DNA of 64,000 bases from Rhodococcus jostii RHA1 (lineage in GTDB: Bacteria; Actinomycetota; Actinomycetes; Mycobacteriales; Mycobacteriaceae), in NCBI RefSeq assembly GCF_000014565.1, contig NC_008268.1, positions 5,274,501-5,338,500 of the forward strand. Reading direction: 5' to 3'. Position numbers and translations under genes: made by a program. How positions within the stretch are numbered: the first letter of the stretch is position 1; every line of letters starts with the position of its first letter. Under the pieces are notes generated by a model. It saw only the letters and a program-made list of their open reading frames with translations. It was not told the DNA's origin and ran no database searches. Of this stretch, positions 19,837 through 29,342 are shown piece by piece.

Positions 19837-20664
19837 ATGGACCTCAACACCATCACCGATGTCGTTCGGCGTCCAGCCGACCGTCCGGGTGCGGCGTGGC
19901 GGGAAGGCGACGCGTGGCTGGCCGGGGGAACGTGGCTGTTCTCCGAGCCGCAGCCCGACCTGTGCCGTCTCGTCGATCTCACGACGCTCGGCTGGGACAC
20001 CCTGGTGCCGAGCGACGCGGGCCTCGAGATCGGCGCGACGTGCACGGTCCGTGAGCTGTATGCGCTTGCGCCGCCGGACGACTGGAGAGCCGCCTCGCTG
20101 TTCGGAACGAGTTGCGAGGCCTTCCTGGCGTCGTTCAAGGTCTGGAACTCGGCGACGGTGGGCGGCAACATCTGTATGTCGCTTCCCGCGGGTCCGATGA
20201 TCACGCTGACGGTCGCGCTCGAGGCGACGTACACGCTGTGGGCCGCCGACGGGTCCGAGCGCACCGTCGACGCCGCCGACTTCGTGACGGGCAACCGCGA
20301 GAACGTGCTCACACCGGGTGAGATCCTGCGCCGCATCGACATTCCGGTCGGTGCCCTCCGTAAGCGTCACACGCATCGCCGCTTCACCCTCACACGCCTC
20401 GGCCGTTCGACGGTGTTCATGATCGGCACCCAGGAGCCCGGCGGCGACGACCTGCTGCTCACGATCACGGCGGGCACCACCCGTCCGATCCGGCTGGCCT
20501 TCGACGCCGTACCCGACGCCGACTCGCTCCAGCAGACCATCGACGCGATACCCGACGACGTGTGGTTCGACGATCCCAACGGCACCCCCGACCACCGTCG
20601 CCACCTGACGAGGCATTTCGCCGAGGAGATCCGGACCGAGTTCACCGCAGGAGACCGGCAATGA
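19837..20664 (+). CDS. FAD-binding subunit of a molybdenum hydroxylase (CoxM/YgfM-like)
   Basis: 275-aa flavoprotein subunit of the xanthine dehydrogenase/CO dehydrogenase family, passing electrons from the Fe-S clusters to an acceptor. The two FAD loops are visible as AGGTW near residue 29 and TVGGNIC near residue 109. The C-terminal CoxM-type domain (LRKRHTHRRFTLTRLGRSTVFMIG) follows. ATG 19837 has GGAG at 19825-19828; a TTG at 19783 would add 18 non-family residues. The stop overlaps the next start as ATGA, so it is coupled to the catalytic subunit. Confidence 0.87.
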   Translation: MDLNTITDVVRRPADRPGAAWREGDAWLAGGTWLFSEPQPDLCRLVDLTTLGWDTLVPSDAGLEIGATCTVRELYALAPPDDWRAASLFGTSCEAFLASFKVWNSATVGGNICMSLPAGPMITLTVALEATYTLWAADGSERTVDAADFVTGNRENVLTPGEILRRIDIPVGALRKRHTHRRFTLTRLGRSTVFMIGTQEPGGDDLLLTITAGTTRPIRLAFDAVPDADSLQQTIDAIPDDVWFDDPNGTPDHRRHLTRHFAEEIRTEFTAGDRQ

Positions 20665-23378
20665 CGTACATCGTGAACGGCAGGGCGTTCGACGAGGAAC
20701 CGAATCCAGGGCAGTGTCTGCGCACGTTCGTGCGGTCGCTCGGTCATCACGGCGTGAAGAAAGGTTGCGATGCAGGCGATTGCGGAGCCTGCACGGTGTG
20801 GCTCGACGGCGATCCCGTGCACAGTTGCATCACGCCCGCGTTCCGCGCGGAGGGGCGGGAGGTGACCACCATCGAGGGCCTCGGTTCGCCGGACGACCTG
20901 CATCCGCTGCAGCGGCAGTTCCGTGACGCCCCCGGGTTCCAGTGCGGATTCTGCACCGCGGGCATGATCATGACGTCGGCGACGTTCACCGACGCCCAGA
21001 AGGAAGACCTGCCACGCGCGCTGAAGGGCAATCTCTGCCGCTGCACCGGCTATCGGGCCATCGAGGATGCCGTGAACGGTGTCGCCGCGGTGGAGGTCGC
21101 CGAGCCGGGCCGCGCGGTCGGGGCCAGCGTCGGGGCACCCGCGGCCACCGATGTGGTGACCGGTCGAGCCGAGTTCACCATGGACACCGAGATCGAGGGC
21201 ATGCTGCACCTCAAGGTGCTGCATTCTCCGCATGCGCACGCCCGCATCGTGTCGATCGACACGACGGCGGCGCTCGCCGTCCCCGGGGTGCACCGTGTGT
21301 ACACGTGGGAGGACGTGCCTCGGAAGCGGTTCACGACCGCCATCCACACCGATCATCTCGTCGACCCCGACGACACGTACATCCTCGACGACACGGTCCG
21401 CTTCGCCGGTCAGCGGGTGGTAGCGGTGCTGGCCGACACGGTCGGCGCCGCGGAGGAGGGCTGCCGCGAGGTGGTCGTCGAATACGACGTGTTGCCTGCG
21501 GTGTTCGACCCGGAGGAGGCGATGGCCGACGGCGCACCGCAGTTGCACGGTTCGGACGACCCGTTCGTCCGCGATCCCGTGCACAACATCCTGCTCGAGC
21601 TCCACGGGGAGGTGGGCGACATCGAGGCGGGGTTCGCCGAGGCCGACGTGATCCACGAGGGCACCTACTTCACCCCGCGCGTGCAGCACGCTCATCTCGA
21701 GACGCACGGGTCGATCGCCTGGATGGAGGACGGCCGCCTGCACGTGCGCACGAGTTCGCAGTCGCCGTCGATCGCCAAGGTCAAGTTGGCTCACCTGTTC
21801 GACCTGCGCCCCGACCAGCTGCGCGTGTTCTGCAAGCGTGTCGGTGGCGCTTTCGGCGGCAAGCAGGAGGTGTTCTCGGAGGATCTCGTCGCGCTCGCGA
21901 CCCTCGACACGGGCAGGCCGGTCTGCTTCGAGTTCACCCGGGAGGAAGAATTCACGACGGCGTCGCCGCGGCATCCGATGAAGCTGACCATCACGCTCGG
22001 CGCCCGGTCGGACGGCACGCTCACCGCGTTCCAGGTGCGCAACGTGTCGAACACGGGGGCGTACGGGAATCACGGGGGTGAGACGTTGTTCGCGGCCGGT
22101 GCCGCCATCTCGGCGTACCGGTGTCTCAACAAGAAGTTCGATGCGTATGCCGTCTACACGAACAGCGTGCCCAGCGGAGCGCTGCGGGGCTACGGGATGA
22201 CCCAGCCCGCTTTCGCGGTGGAGTCCGCGATGCACGAGCTGGCGGTCGCCCTCGATATCGACCCGCTCGAGTTGCGGCGCCGCAACATCGTCCGCCCCGG
22301 TGACTCACTCGTGGCGATCGACGACGTCCCCGACGACGTCGGGTTCGGGGAGGACGGACTCGGGCAGTGCATCGACCTCGTCGACGACGCATTGCGGCGG
22401 ACCGCGAACGGGCAGGTGCTGGGCGTCGACTGGCTCGTCGGCGAGGGCACCGCGAGTTCTCTGCACGAGACCGCGCCCCCGACCGAACACATCTCCGAGG
22501 CGTGGGCGACGCTCGGCGACGATTGTGTGTACGAACTCGCCGTCGGCACCGTCGAATTCGGTGAGGGGACGTCGACTGCGCACGTGCAGATCGCGGCCAC
22601 CCATCTCGGCACCACACCCGCACGGATCCGTCTCGTGCAGTCCGACACCGACCGTACGGGTTTCGACACGGGAGCCTTCGCCAGCGCCGGCCTCTTCGTC
22701 GCGGGCAACGCCGTGTCGAACGCCTCCGTCGCCCTGCGCGACCGCATCCTGGCGTTCGCCGCCGTGCACACCGGAGTCGATGTGACCGAGTGCTCGATGG
22801 ACGACGACGGGGTGCTCTGCGGGGGCACCCGAGTGCCGTTGACCGACCTCGTCGCCGCGGCCCGTCGCCGGGGCATCCGGTTCACCGAGGCGCGCAAGGC
22901 GTACGGGTCGCCGCGCAGCGTCGTCTCCAACACCCACGGTTTCCGCATCGCCGTCCACCGGGTCACGGGCGAGATCCGAATCCTCTACAGCGTTCAGGCC
23001 GCGGACGTCGGGGTCGTCATCAACCCGGTGCAGGTGCGCGGCCAGATCGAGGGCGGCGTCGCCCAGGGAATCGGCTTCGCGCTGACCGAGAACTTCCACG
23101 TCGACGACAACGGCGTGATGATCAACCCCAGCCTGCGCAACTACCGCATCCCCACCTACGCCGACATTCCCCGCACCGAAGTGCTGCTGGTCGAGTCGAA
23201 TGACTCCGTCGGGCCGATGCGGGCGAAGGGAATGGCGGAGTGCTGCATCAACCCGGTGGCGCCCGCGCTGGCCAACGCCCTGGAAAACGCGACCGGTGTG
23301 CGTTTTCGCGAGTTGCCGCTCACCCCCGAGCGGATCTACCACCGAATCGGCGAGAACCGATCGGTTCCGACGACCTGA
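20661..23378 (+). CDS. Fused [2Fe-2S]/molybdopterin catalytic subunit of a xanthine-dehydrogenase-family enzyme (XdhD-like)
   Basis: 905-aa fusion. Residues 1-150 are a two-cluster ferredoxin module with Cys36, 41, 44 and 56 and Cys95, 98, 126 and 128. The rest is the molybdopterin domain, with substrate-channel motifs RVGGAFGGK and SGALRGYGMTQPAF and a catalytic Glu at about 860 in AKGMAECC, where xanthine dehydrogenases usually show GVGE. The fusion without FAD plus a separate FAD subunit resembles E. coli XdhD/YgfM. It is likely an N-heterocycle or purine hydroxylase, but the substrate is unknown. It begins four bases inside the FAD gene and is followed by two accessory genes. Confidence 0.88.
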   Translation: MTYIVNGRAFDEEPNPGQCLRTFVRSLGHHGVKKGCDAGDCGACTVWLDGDPVHSCITPAFRAEGREVTTIEGLGSPDDLHPLQRQFRDAPGFQCGFCTAGMIMTSATFTDAQKEDLPRALKGNLCRCTGYRAIEDAVNGVAAVEVAEPGRAVGASVGAPAATDVVTGRAEFTMDTEIEGMLHLKVLHSPHAHARIVSIDTTAALAVPGVHRVYTWEDVPRKRFTTAIHTDHLVDPDDTYILDDTVRFAGQRVVAVLADTVGAAEEGCREVVVEYDVLPAVFDPEEAMADGAPQLHGSDDPFVRDPVHNILLELHGEVGDIEAGFAEADVIHEGTYFTPRVQHAHLETHGSIAWMEDGRLHVRTSSQSPSIAKVKLAHLFDLRPDQLRVFCKRVGGAFGGKQEVFSEDLVALATLDTGRPVCFEFTREEEFTTASPRHPMKLTITLGARSDGTLTAFQVRNVSNTGAYGNHGGETLFAAGAAISAYRCLNKKFDAYAVYTNSVPSGALRGYGMTQPAFAVESAMHELAVALDIDPLELRRRNIVRPGDSLVAIDDVPDDVGFGEDGLGQCIDLVDDALRRTANGQVLGVDWLVGEGTASSLHETAPPTEHISEAWATLGDDCVYELAVGTVEFGEGTSTAHVQIAATHLGTTPARIRLVQSDTDRTGFDTGAFASAGLFVAGNAVSNASVALRDRILAFAAVHTGVDVTECSMDDDGVLCGGTRVPLTDLVAAARRRGIRFTEARKAYGSPRSVVSNTHGFRIAVHRVTGEIRILYSVQAADVGVVINPVQVRGQIEGGVAQGIGFALTENFHVDDNGVMINPSLRNYRIPTYADIPRTEVLLVESNDSVGPMRAKGMAECCINPVAPALANALENATGVRFRELPLTPERIYHRIGENRSVPTT

Positions 23379-23395
23379 GCCGTGAGGAGAGGGTG

Positions 23396-24379
23396 ATGGA
23401 CACCGAGAAGCCCACCGAGAAATCCACCGGCAACGCCGCGACGGTCATCATCGGCCAGAAGGTGCGCGCCGGATCCGAGGAGGCGTTCGAGGCCTGGCAG
23501 CAGGACATGAACACCGCCGCGTCCCACTACCCCGGGTTCCTGGGCGCCGAGATCTCCGCGCCCACCGCCGTGCAACCCGACTGGGTCGTGGTCTACCGCT
23601 TCGATTCCGTCGCCCACGTGCAGGCCTGGATCAACAGCGCCACCCGGCAGCAGCGGCTGGACGAGGGACAGCAGTACTTCGACGGCCCCGCTACCCAGCA
23701 GGTCATCAGCGGGGGCACACGCGAGTCGGATCCGCTCGTGACGGTCGTCGTGACGCACCGTGTCGGTCCGGAGCACGTCGACGATTTCCTCGCGTGGCAG
23801 GATCGACTGCGATTGGAAGAGAGCAAGTTCGACGGCTTCCGCGGCAGCGAACTCTTCCGGCCCATCGAGGGAATCCAGGACGAGTGGACCGCGCTGTACC
23901 GCTACGACAACGCCGCCGACCTCGACAGGTGGCTCACCTCGGCGAAGCGTCAGGAACTCCTCGCCGAGGGGGAGAAGTTCCACGACTTCGAATTGCGCAC
24001 CATCGACAACTCCTTCGGGAGCTGGTTCGCGTTCGACGAGAACGGCAACGAGGCGCCGCCGCCGTCCGAAACCAAGACGTCGATCGCGGTGTGGGTCGGT
24101 CTCTATCCCACCGTCGTGATTCTCACCCTCGCGTTGTCGCCGCTGAAGATGCCGCTGTGGCTCGGTCTGCTCGTCGGAAACCTGCTGTCCAGCTTCATCA
24201 TGAGCTTCGTGACGATGCCGTACTACGTGAACCGGGTTCTCGGGCGCTGGCTGCGGCCGCCACCGGACGTCCCGGAAGCGACGACGAACCGTCGAGGGAT
24301 CGCGATCGTCGCCGGGGTTATGGTGTTCTGGGTCATCGTCTTCTACCTGGTGACCCGCCAGTTCTGGACCCTGCCCTGA
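23396..24379 (+). CDS. Double ABM-domain membrane protein
   Basis: 327-aa protein with two tandem antibiotic-biosynthesis-monooxygenase-type ferredoxin-like domains: residues about 15-110 (IIGQKVRAGSEEAFEAWQQDM, YRFDSVAHVQAWINS) and 115-205 (VVVTHRVGPEHVDDFLAWQDRL, YRYDNAADLDRWLTS). A C-terminal part carries about three membrane helices (WVGLYPTVVILTLAL, LWLGLLVGNLLSSFIM, AIVAGVMVFWVIVFYL). The ABM domains would face the cytoplasm. ATG 23396 has AGGAGAGG upstream. It lies 17 bases after the molybdenum subunit and 21 before a CoxG-like gene, so it may anchor or feed electrons from that enzyme. This role is inference. Confidence 0.75.
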   Translation: MDTEKPTEKSTGNAATVIIGQKVRAGSEEAFEAWQQDMNTAASHYPGFLGAEISAPTAVQPDWVVVYRFDSVAHVQAWINSATRQQRLDEGQQYFDGPATQQVISGGTRESDPLVTVVVTHRVGPEHVDDFLAWQDRLRLEESKFDGFRGSELFRPIEGIQDEWTALYRYDNAADLDRWLTSAKRQELLAEGEKFHDFELRTIDNSFGSWFAFDENGNEAPPPSETKTSIAVWVGLYPTVVILTLALSPLKMPLWLGLLVGNLLSSFIMSFVTMPYYVNRVLGRWLRPPPDVPEATTNRRGIAIVAGVMVFWVIVFYLVTRQFWTLP

Positions 24380-24400
24380 GAAGAAAGAAAAGGGTGCCTC

Positions 24401-24868
24401 ATGTCAGCCTCGGAGATCCGTGTGAGCCGAACGATCGATGCGCCCGTCGGCGCGGTCTGGGCGGTCATCACCGACCTGGACAACGCAGAATCGGTGCTGA
24501 GCGGTGTGGAGAAGCTCGAGAGGCTGGACTCGACGGAGTACGAAGTCGGCACGCGGTGGCGCGAGACCCGGGTGCTGTTCGGCAAATCGTCGACCGAGGA
24601 AATGTGGGTCACGGAGATCGACCCGGAGAAGCGCACCGTGGTGAAGGCGTCGTCCCACGGCGCGGACTACACGACGGTGTTCACCCTGGAGCCTGCCGGT
24701 GACGGCACCACCCTGACCTTCCACTTCTCAGCGGAAGCAAGTGGGCTCGGCGCAGTGTCGAGGTTCATGATGAAAGTGTTCGGTTCCTTCGCACTGAAGG
24801 CCACCACCAAGGCGATCCGGCGCGATCTCGACGACATCGCCGACGCCGCCGAGAAGCGGGCCGGCTGA
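24401..24868 (+). CDS. SRPBCC-family protein (CoxG-like accessory)
   Basis: 155-aa START-like hydrophobic-pocket protein. It begins IRVSRTIDAPVGAVWAVITDLDNAESVL, the usual SRPBCC strand-helix start, and ends with a long helix (FGSFALKATTKAIRRDLDDIADAAEKR). Related CoxG proteins serve molybdenum hydroxylases such as CO dehydrogenase, where a role in quinone handling at the membrane has been described. It is the last gene of the four-gene operon. Its stop is 10 bases from the convergent multicopper oxidase stop. Function here is inferred from context. Confidence 0.8.
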   Translation: MSASEIRVSRTIDAPVGAVWAVITDLDNAESVLSGVEKLERLDSTEYEVGTRWRETRVLFGKSSTEEMWVTEIDPEKRTVVKASSHGADYTTVFTLEPAGDGTTLTFHFSAEASGLGAVSRFMMKVFGSFALKATTKAIRRDLDDIADAAEKRAG

Positions 24869-24878
24869 CCCCCTGCAC

Positions 24879-27800
24879 CTATCTGCCACCGAGTGGCACG
24901 GACCCTTGCGCTGAGGGGAGCGCGGGGAGCGTGCCCAACGGCAGCGGCACCAGTGTGGTCGATCGGGGTTCGGCGCGGCCGAGCCCGAACTTGCGCACCT
25001 CCGTGCCGCCCGGCCCCGGACCGCTGACGAGCAGGTCGGCGCCGGTGGTGGTGCTGGTGGTGGCCACCTGAACCCCGCTGCCGGCAGGGCCGCCGGCGAA
25101 CGGTGCGAACGACGCGATCTGAGTGAACACGACGTCGGCGGAGTGGTGGTTCGGGCTCTCGAGATACATCCTCGGCTCACCGTCGAGGCGTGACCCACTC
25201 GACCACACGCGAACAGTGCCGTCGCCGCCCAGCATGCCGGTGACGATGCTCTTCGCTCCGCCTTCGGCGCCGGCCACCCACCCCGTCGAGAGTGAGACAC
25301 CGCCGAGGTAGCTCTCGTCGAAGGCCAGGAACTCCGACGTCGTCCTCGGTCCGTCGGTGTGGCCGGCGTGCTCGTCCGCGGTGCCGTCGGCAGTCGCGGC
25401 GGCGGTCGGCTCGAACAGGTCGTAGCGGAACGTCTTCACACGAGGCGCTTCTCCCGGCCCCGGGGCGGTGACGATGCTTGCCCGGCCCGAGGCGGCGTCG
25501 ACCAGGCCCGTCGCGACCGTGACCCCGGACTGCGACCCGGGGTAGGGGGTGAAACTCGAGAAGACCTCGGGTGCTGTGCCCTTCTCCGTGGGCAGGGTGG
25601 ACGAGAACACCTTCACCTGCGATTCGGTGCCGGGGCCCGTGCCGGCGATGATGTTGTCGGCCAGCGCGTTTCCGTCGATGTCCGCACCCGCGACGTTCAC
25701 GCCTCCGCGGAAGCCGTCGTCGAACGGGGCGAACCGGGTCAGCTCGGCGGTGAACGGGCCGGAGCCGACATCGTTGCCGTCGTACGCGACGACCTCCGGT
25801 GCCACGCCCGCACCGGTCCCGGCGACGAGGTCGAGGATCATGTCGCCGTTGACGTCGGCCATCGCCACCGTCGGGGTGCCCTCGAACGACGGGAACGGTG
25901 TGACCGCGGCGATCACCTTGTCGCCGTTGCCGTCGTGGACCTGCACGGTCGCGGGGGTGCCCGCAGAACCCGGCACCGCCACCGCGTACGTCGACACCTC
26001 GGGAATCACGTTGACGGTGGCCATCAGTCCGTTGTCCTCGTGGTTGAGGCGATGGCAGTGGATCACGAAAGTGCCCGTGTACTCCGTGAATTTCGTGCGC
26101 AGCGTCACCGATGCGGGCACGAGCGGGTTCTCGTTCGCGTCGGTGACGGGCGCCGGCACGTTCACGTTGTCCTCACCCCACGGTTGCACCCCGGTCCGGG
26201 TGCCCGCGATCGGGTCGACGATCTCCATCACCTGGAAGTCGTTGACGTGGATGTGCATCGGATGTTCGTCGTTGTTGAGGTTCGTGATCAGCCATTCCTC
26301 GACCGAATTGAGGCGCGGCTGGATCAGCGGGATGTTCGGGAACGTGTTGTCGTCGAACTCGTAGGTGAAGGCCTTCGGGTCGCTGTTGCTGGCCTTCTCG
26401 TTGCCGAATCCGCCCGAGACCGTGAGGGTGCGCTTCACGTCGGGTGTCATCACCGACGTGTCCACGAAAGACGTGTACGCGTCGAGGTTCTGGCCGGGCT
26501 CGAACGGCGTGGTCCGCCCTTCACCGCTGTCGGGTGTGACGTGGAGGAGGGTCTGGGTGGGGAAGGTGAAGAAGCCGTCGGCGTAACTGATCACCGACGG
26601 GTCGACCGTCACCGTGCCCAGCTCGGCCGGCGGATTGTCGGTGCCGTTGTCGGTGTAGAGCACGCCGGGATTGGTGACGGGTTTCGCCCCTTCCAGCGGT
26701 GGCATGTCGAGCACCAGATCGCCGGTGTCCGGCATCGTCACGGCGATCGCGTACCGCGACCCCGGCGGGATGACGAGCCGGGTGCCGTCACCACCGACGG
26801 GCAACTGCACCTGGGTGAAGGGGTTTCCGTCCTGGCCGACGACGGAGAACGTCGGGTGGTTGCCCGTCGCGGTCTCGGTGAGTCTGAGCGGCATGTAGGC
26901 GAAATCGCTGATGTTCGCCAGCGACCAGATCTCCGTCTGGCCCGGCTTCAGTTTCAGCTCCGGCTGGAACTGCCCGTTGACGGTGTACTGCACGTCGCGT
27001 TCGTTGTCCGGCAGCGACGGGTCGGCGGGAATCTTCGTCGAATCACTGCTGAAGCTCTGGAGATTGCCCGGCACGAACTGGTTCTGCCCGCGATGATTCG
27101 CCGGCGACAGCGGCCCGGAATACCAGTTGGTGACGTACTGGGAGCCCTCCGTGGTCTCCGAGAAATTCACGGGCGCCAGACTCGGCTGGTACGTTCCGTC
27201 GGCGAGCTGGGTCCCCTCCGGCGGCTTCAGTGTGCTCACGAACTGTGGCCAGTTCGGGTCGTTCAGCTGGTGGCCCTTGCCTTTACGGTCGAAGACGAAG
27301 TTGTACTGCAGCGCCATGTCTCGGATGGGAACGTCGTTCTGCGTCACCAGCGGAAGGTTGCCGTCGGGCCTGCCGATCTCCAGCAGTCCCGCGAGCCCCG
27401 CGTACGTCTGTTGCGCCGTCATCGTGTGACGGTGGCTGTGGTACCAGTACAGCCCGTTCGGCATGTCCTTCGGCACCGCATAGTCGTAGACGTTGCCCAT
27501 CCCGGCGGGGATGTCGAGCAGCACGTTGTCGGCGTTGCCGTCCGGGCTCACGTGCAGACCGTGGGTGTGCAGGTTCAGCGGCGCCGAGTCGAGGGCCGGG
27601 GGGTAAATCGGGACCTCCCCGCCCGCCGTCGTGAACGCGGGGTCGTAGAAGTCCTCGATCGTCAGGTTCCGGAGATCGTTGTCGTAGTGGATGATCAGGC
27701 GCTCACCCGGATCGACGCGCAACGTCGGTGCCGGGTAGACGTCGTCGCCCGTCGTCGAGCCGTCCGAACTCGTGCCCTGCAGAACCTCGTATCCGAAGAC

Positions 27801-28058
27801 CAGGAAGCCCGACACCGGTTCCGAGACGGTGTCGAGGTCGACCGTGCCCTGGTGGGCCGACAGCCGAACCTCGAGCACCCCGTTCTCGCTCGACAGCTTC
27901 ACCGGCTCCTCGTAGGCGACCGGGGTGCCGTCGGGGCCGGCGTTGCCACCGCGCGCAGTGGCCGGCTCGTCGGACGTGCAGGCCGTCAGCATCAACGTCA
28001 TGGAGGCGACCACGGCGACGGCGATGGCGACGATCGGCTTCCTGCGACGGACGACCAT
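24879..28058 (-). CDS. Multicopper oxidase lipoprotein with C-terminal beta-propeller-like repeats
   Basis: 1059-aa exported protein with a lipobox (MLTAC) after a basic and hydrophobic signal. The N-terminal 640 residues form cupredoxin domains with all four copper signatures: LHTHGLH, WYHSHRH, HPMHIHVNDF and HCHRLNHEDNGLM. The last is the type 1/trinuclear bridge HCHxxxHExxxM form. The remaining ~380 residues hold repeated segments such as VAMADVNGDMILDLVAGTG and VAGADIDGNALADNIIAGTG, like FG-GAP/VCBS propeller blades. Usual oxidases of this class are 450-650 aa, so the fusion is odd. ATG 28058 follows GGGGAA; a GTG 18 bases upstream is less likely. Possible roles are copper, iron or phenol oxidation outside the membrane. 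Confidence 0.85.
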   Translation of the reverse strand: MVVRRRKPIVAIAVAVVASMTLMLTACTSDEPATARGGNAGPDGTPVAYEEPVKLSSENGVLEVRLSAHQGTVDLDTVSEPVSGFLVFGYEVLQGTSSDGSTTGDDVYPAPTLRVDPGERLIIHYDNDLRNLTIEDFYDPAFTTAGGEVPIYPPALDSAPLNLHTHGLHVSPDGNADNVLLDIPAGMGNVYDYAVPKDMPNGLYWYHSHRHTMTAQQTYAGLAGLLEIGRPDGNLPLVTQNDVPIRDMALQYNFVFDRKGKGHQLNDPNWPQFVSTLKPPEGTQLADGTYQPSLAPVNFSETTEGSQYVTNWYSGPLSPANHRGQNQFVPGNLQSFSSDSTKIPADPSLPDNERDVQYTVNGQFQPELKLKPGQTEIWSLANISDFAYMPLRLTETATGNHPTFSVVGQDGNPFTQVQLPVGGDGTRLVIPPGSRYAIAVTMPDTGDLVLDMPPLEGAKPVTNPGVLYTDNGTDNPPAELGTVTVDPSVISYADGFFTFPTQTLLHVTPDSGEGRTTPFEPGQNLDAYTSFVDTSVMTPDVKRTLTVSGGFGNEKASNSDPKAFTYEFDDNTFPNIPLIQPRLNSVEEWLITNLNNDEHPMHIHVNDFQVMEIVDPIAGTRTGVQPWGEDNVNVPAPVTDANENPLVPASVTLRTKFTEYTGTFVIHCHRLNHEDNGLMATVNVIPEVSTYAVAVPGSAGTPATVQVHDGNGDKVIAAVTPFPSFEGTPTVAMADVNGDMILDLVAGTGAGVAPEVVAYDGNDVGSGPFTAELTRFAPFDDGFRGGVNVAGADIDGNALADNIIAGTGPGTESQVKVFSSTLPTEKGTAPEVFSSFTPYPGSQSGVTVATGLVDAASGRASIVTAPGPGEAPRVKTFRYDLFEPTAAATADGTADEHAGHTDGPRTTSEFLAFDESYLGGVSLSTGWVAGAEGGAKSIVTGMLGGDGTVRVWSSGSRLDGEPRMYLESPNHHSADVVFTQIASFAPFAGGPAGSGVQVATTSTTTGADLLVSGPGPGGTEVRKFGLGRAEPRSTTLVPLPLGTLPALPSAQGSVPLGGR

Positions 28059-28148
28059 GGGTGTTCCCCGTTCCACGACGGCAGCTGAGCAGCATCGATC
28101 GACGATTCGAAGACTACACAGGGAACTTGGCCGTGCGCTGGGAATTCT

Positions 28149-29342
28149 CTACCTCCCGAGCGCCTCCTTCCACGACACGACCTTGCCGATCCGCAGGATC
28201 GAGCGCTGGTAGATCTTCGCGGCCAGCACGCTGAGTGCGGCGGTCACCGCGAGCATCAGGGCCACCGTGACGACCACCTGGACCGGGGACGCCACCCCGG
28301 CGGCGATGCGCAGCGGCATCAGGATCGCCGAGAACGGCGGAATCCAGCTGAGGACGTTGCTGAGGGTGCCGTCCGGGTTGCTCACCGAGGAGAAGGCGCT
28401 GAAGAACATGATGACGATCAGCACCATCAGCGGCGACGCGGTGGCGTTGACGTCCTCCTGCCGCGACACCATCGACCCGGCCGCGGCGTAGAGGACGGCG
28501 AAGAATGCGAATCCGAGCACGAACCAGCCGAGCGTTCCGGCCAACACTCCGATCGCCGTCCCCGTCACGGTGAGCACCCCCGTCGCGAGTCCGGCCGCGA
28601 CACCGGCCACACCGTAGGCGGTCAACTGGACGAGACCCACCGCGCCGATGCCGATCACCTTGCCCCAGAGCAGTTGCAGCGGGCGGAGGGTCGACAGGAG
28701 CAGTTCCACGACGCGGCTCGACTTCTCCTCCACCACACCCATCGCCACGTACATGCCGAACATCATGATCTGCATGTACAGCAGGACGACCACGGCGATG
28801 GAGAGGGCCACGCGCTGGCCCTTCTCCGGGTCGGGCGGATCGAGTGCGTCGACGGTGACCACCGCCCGGCCGGTCGCTTCGGCGAGTTGCGCGGGATCCA
28901 CGCCCTGCGCGGCGAGCGCGCCGGCCTGAGCCTGCTGCACCACGGCCGCGTCGATCACGGTGCGAAGCCCGGAACCGATCTCGGATTCGGTGACGGCCGT
29001 GACGGATCCGTCGATGCCGGGAATCAGGGCGACGTCGAGGTCACCGTTCTCCACCTCGTCCCGTGCGGCCTGTTCGTCCGTGGTCGGGACGACGTCGACC
29101 GGCGTCCCGACCGCGTCACCGGTGGCGACGAGAGCAGGCGCGAGCGACTGGTCGCCGACGAGTCCGATGGTGGCGCGTTCGTCGTCGCCGCCCGAGAACA
29201 GCGAGTACGCGACGATGCCGCCCACGATGGCCAGCAGGATGATCACGTTGCTGATGACGAAGCTCTTCTTCGCCACCTGTGTCAGGAATTCGCGGCGGGC
29301 CACGAGGCCGATCGCGCGGGCGGGGCTCAGTGGGGCACTCAT
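28149..29342 (-). CDS. ABC-2-type transporter permease (NatB-like)
   Basis: 397-aa permease. A cytoplasmic N-terminus (AIGLVARREFLTQVAKKSFVISN) precedes TM1 (VIILLAIVGGIVAYSLF) and an extracytoplasmic domain of about 140 residues. Five or more helices follow, including the conserved VVEEKSSRVVELLLSTLRPLQLLWGKVIG. It works with the upstream ATPase as an exporter; NatAB-type systems extrude sodium or drugs. ATG 29342 overlaps the ATPase stop by four bases, so a longer frame to 29642 inside the ATPase gene is rejected. Confidence 0.9.
   Translation of the reverse strand: MSAPLSPARAIGLVARREFLTQVAKKSFVISNVIILLAIVGGIVAYSLFSGGDDERATIGLVGDQSLAPALVATGDAVGTPVDVVPTTDEQAARDEVENGDLDVALIPGIDGSVTAVTESEIGSGLRTVIDAAVVQQAQAGALAAQGVDPAQLAEATGRAVVTVDALDPPDPEKGQRVALSIAVVVLLYMQIMMFGMYVAMGVVEEKSSRVVELLLSTLRPLQLLWGKVIGIGAVGLVQLTAYGVAGVAAGLATGVLTVTGTAIGVLAGTLGWFVLGFAFFAVLYAAAGSMVSRQEDVNATASPLMVLIVIMFFSAFSSVSNPDGTLSNVLSWIPPFSAILMPLRIAAGVASPVQVVVTVALMLAVTAALSVLAAKIYQRSILRIGKVVSWKEALGR

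Noticed and set aside
19837..24868. CO dehydrogenase (CoxMSL) identity for the molybdenum operon
   Set aside because: The catalytic subunit lacks the VAYRCSFR loop that holds the Cu-binding cysteine, and the Fe-S part is fused N-terminally. The xanthine dehydrogenase branch fits better.
25359..28088. A 909-codon open frame on the plus strand
   Set aside because: It is antisense to the multicopper oxidase, is dominated by Arg, Val, His and Gly, and has no domain. High GC produces such frames opposite real genes.
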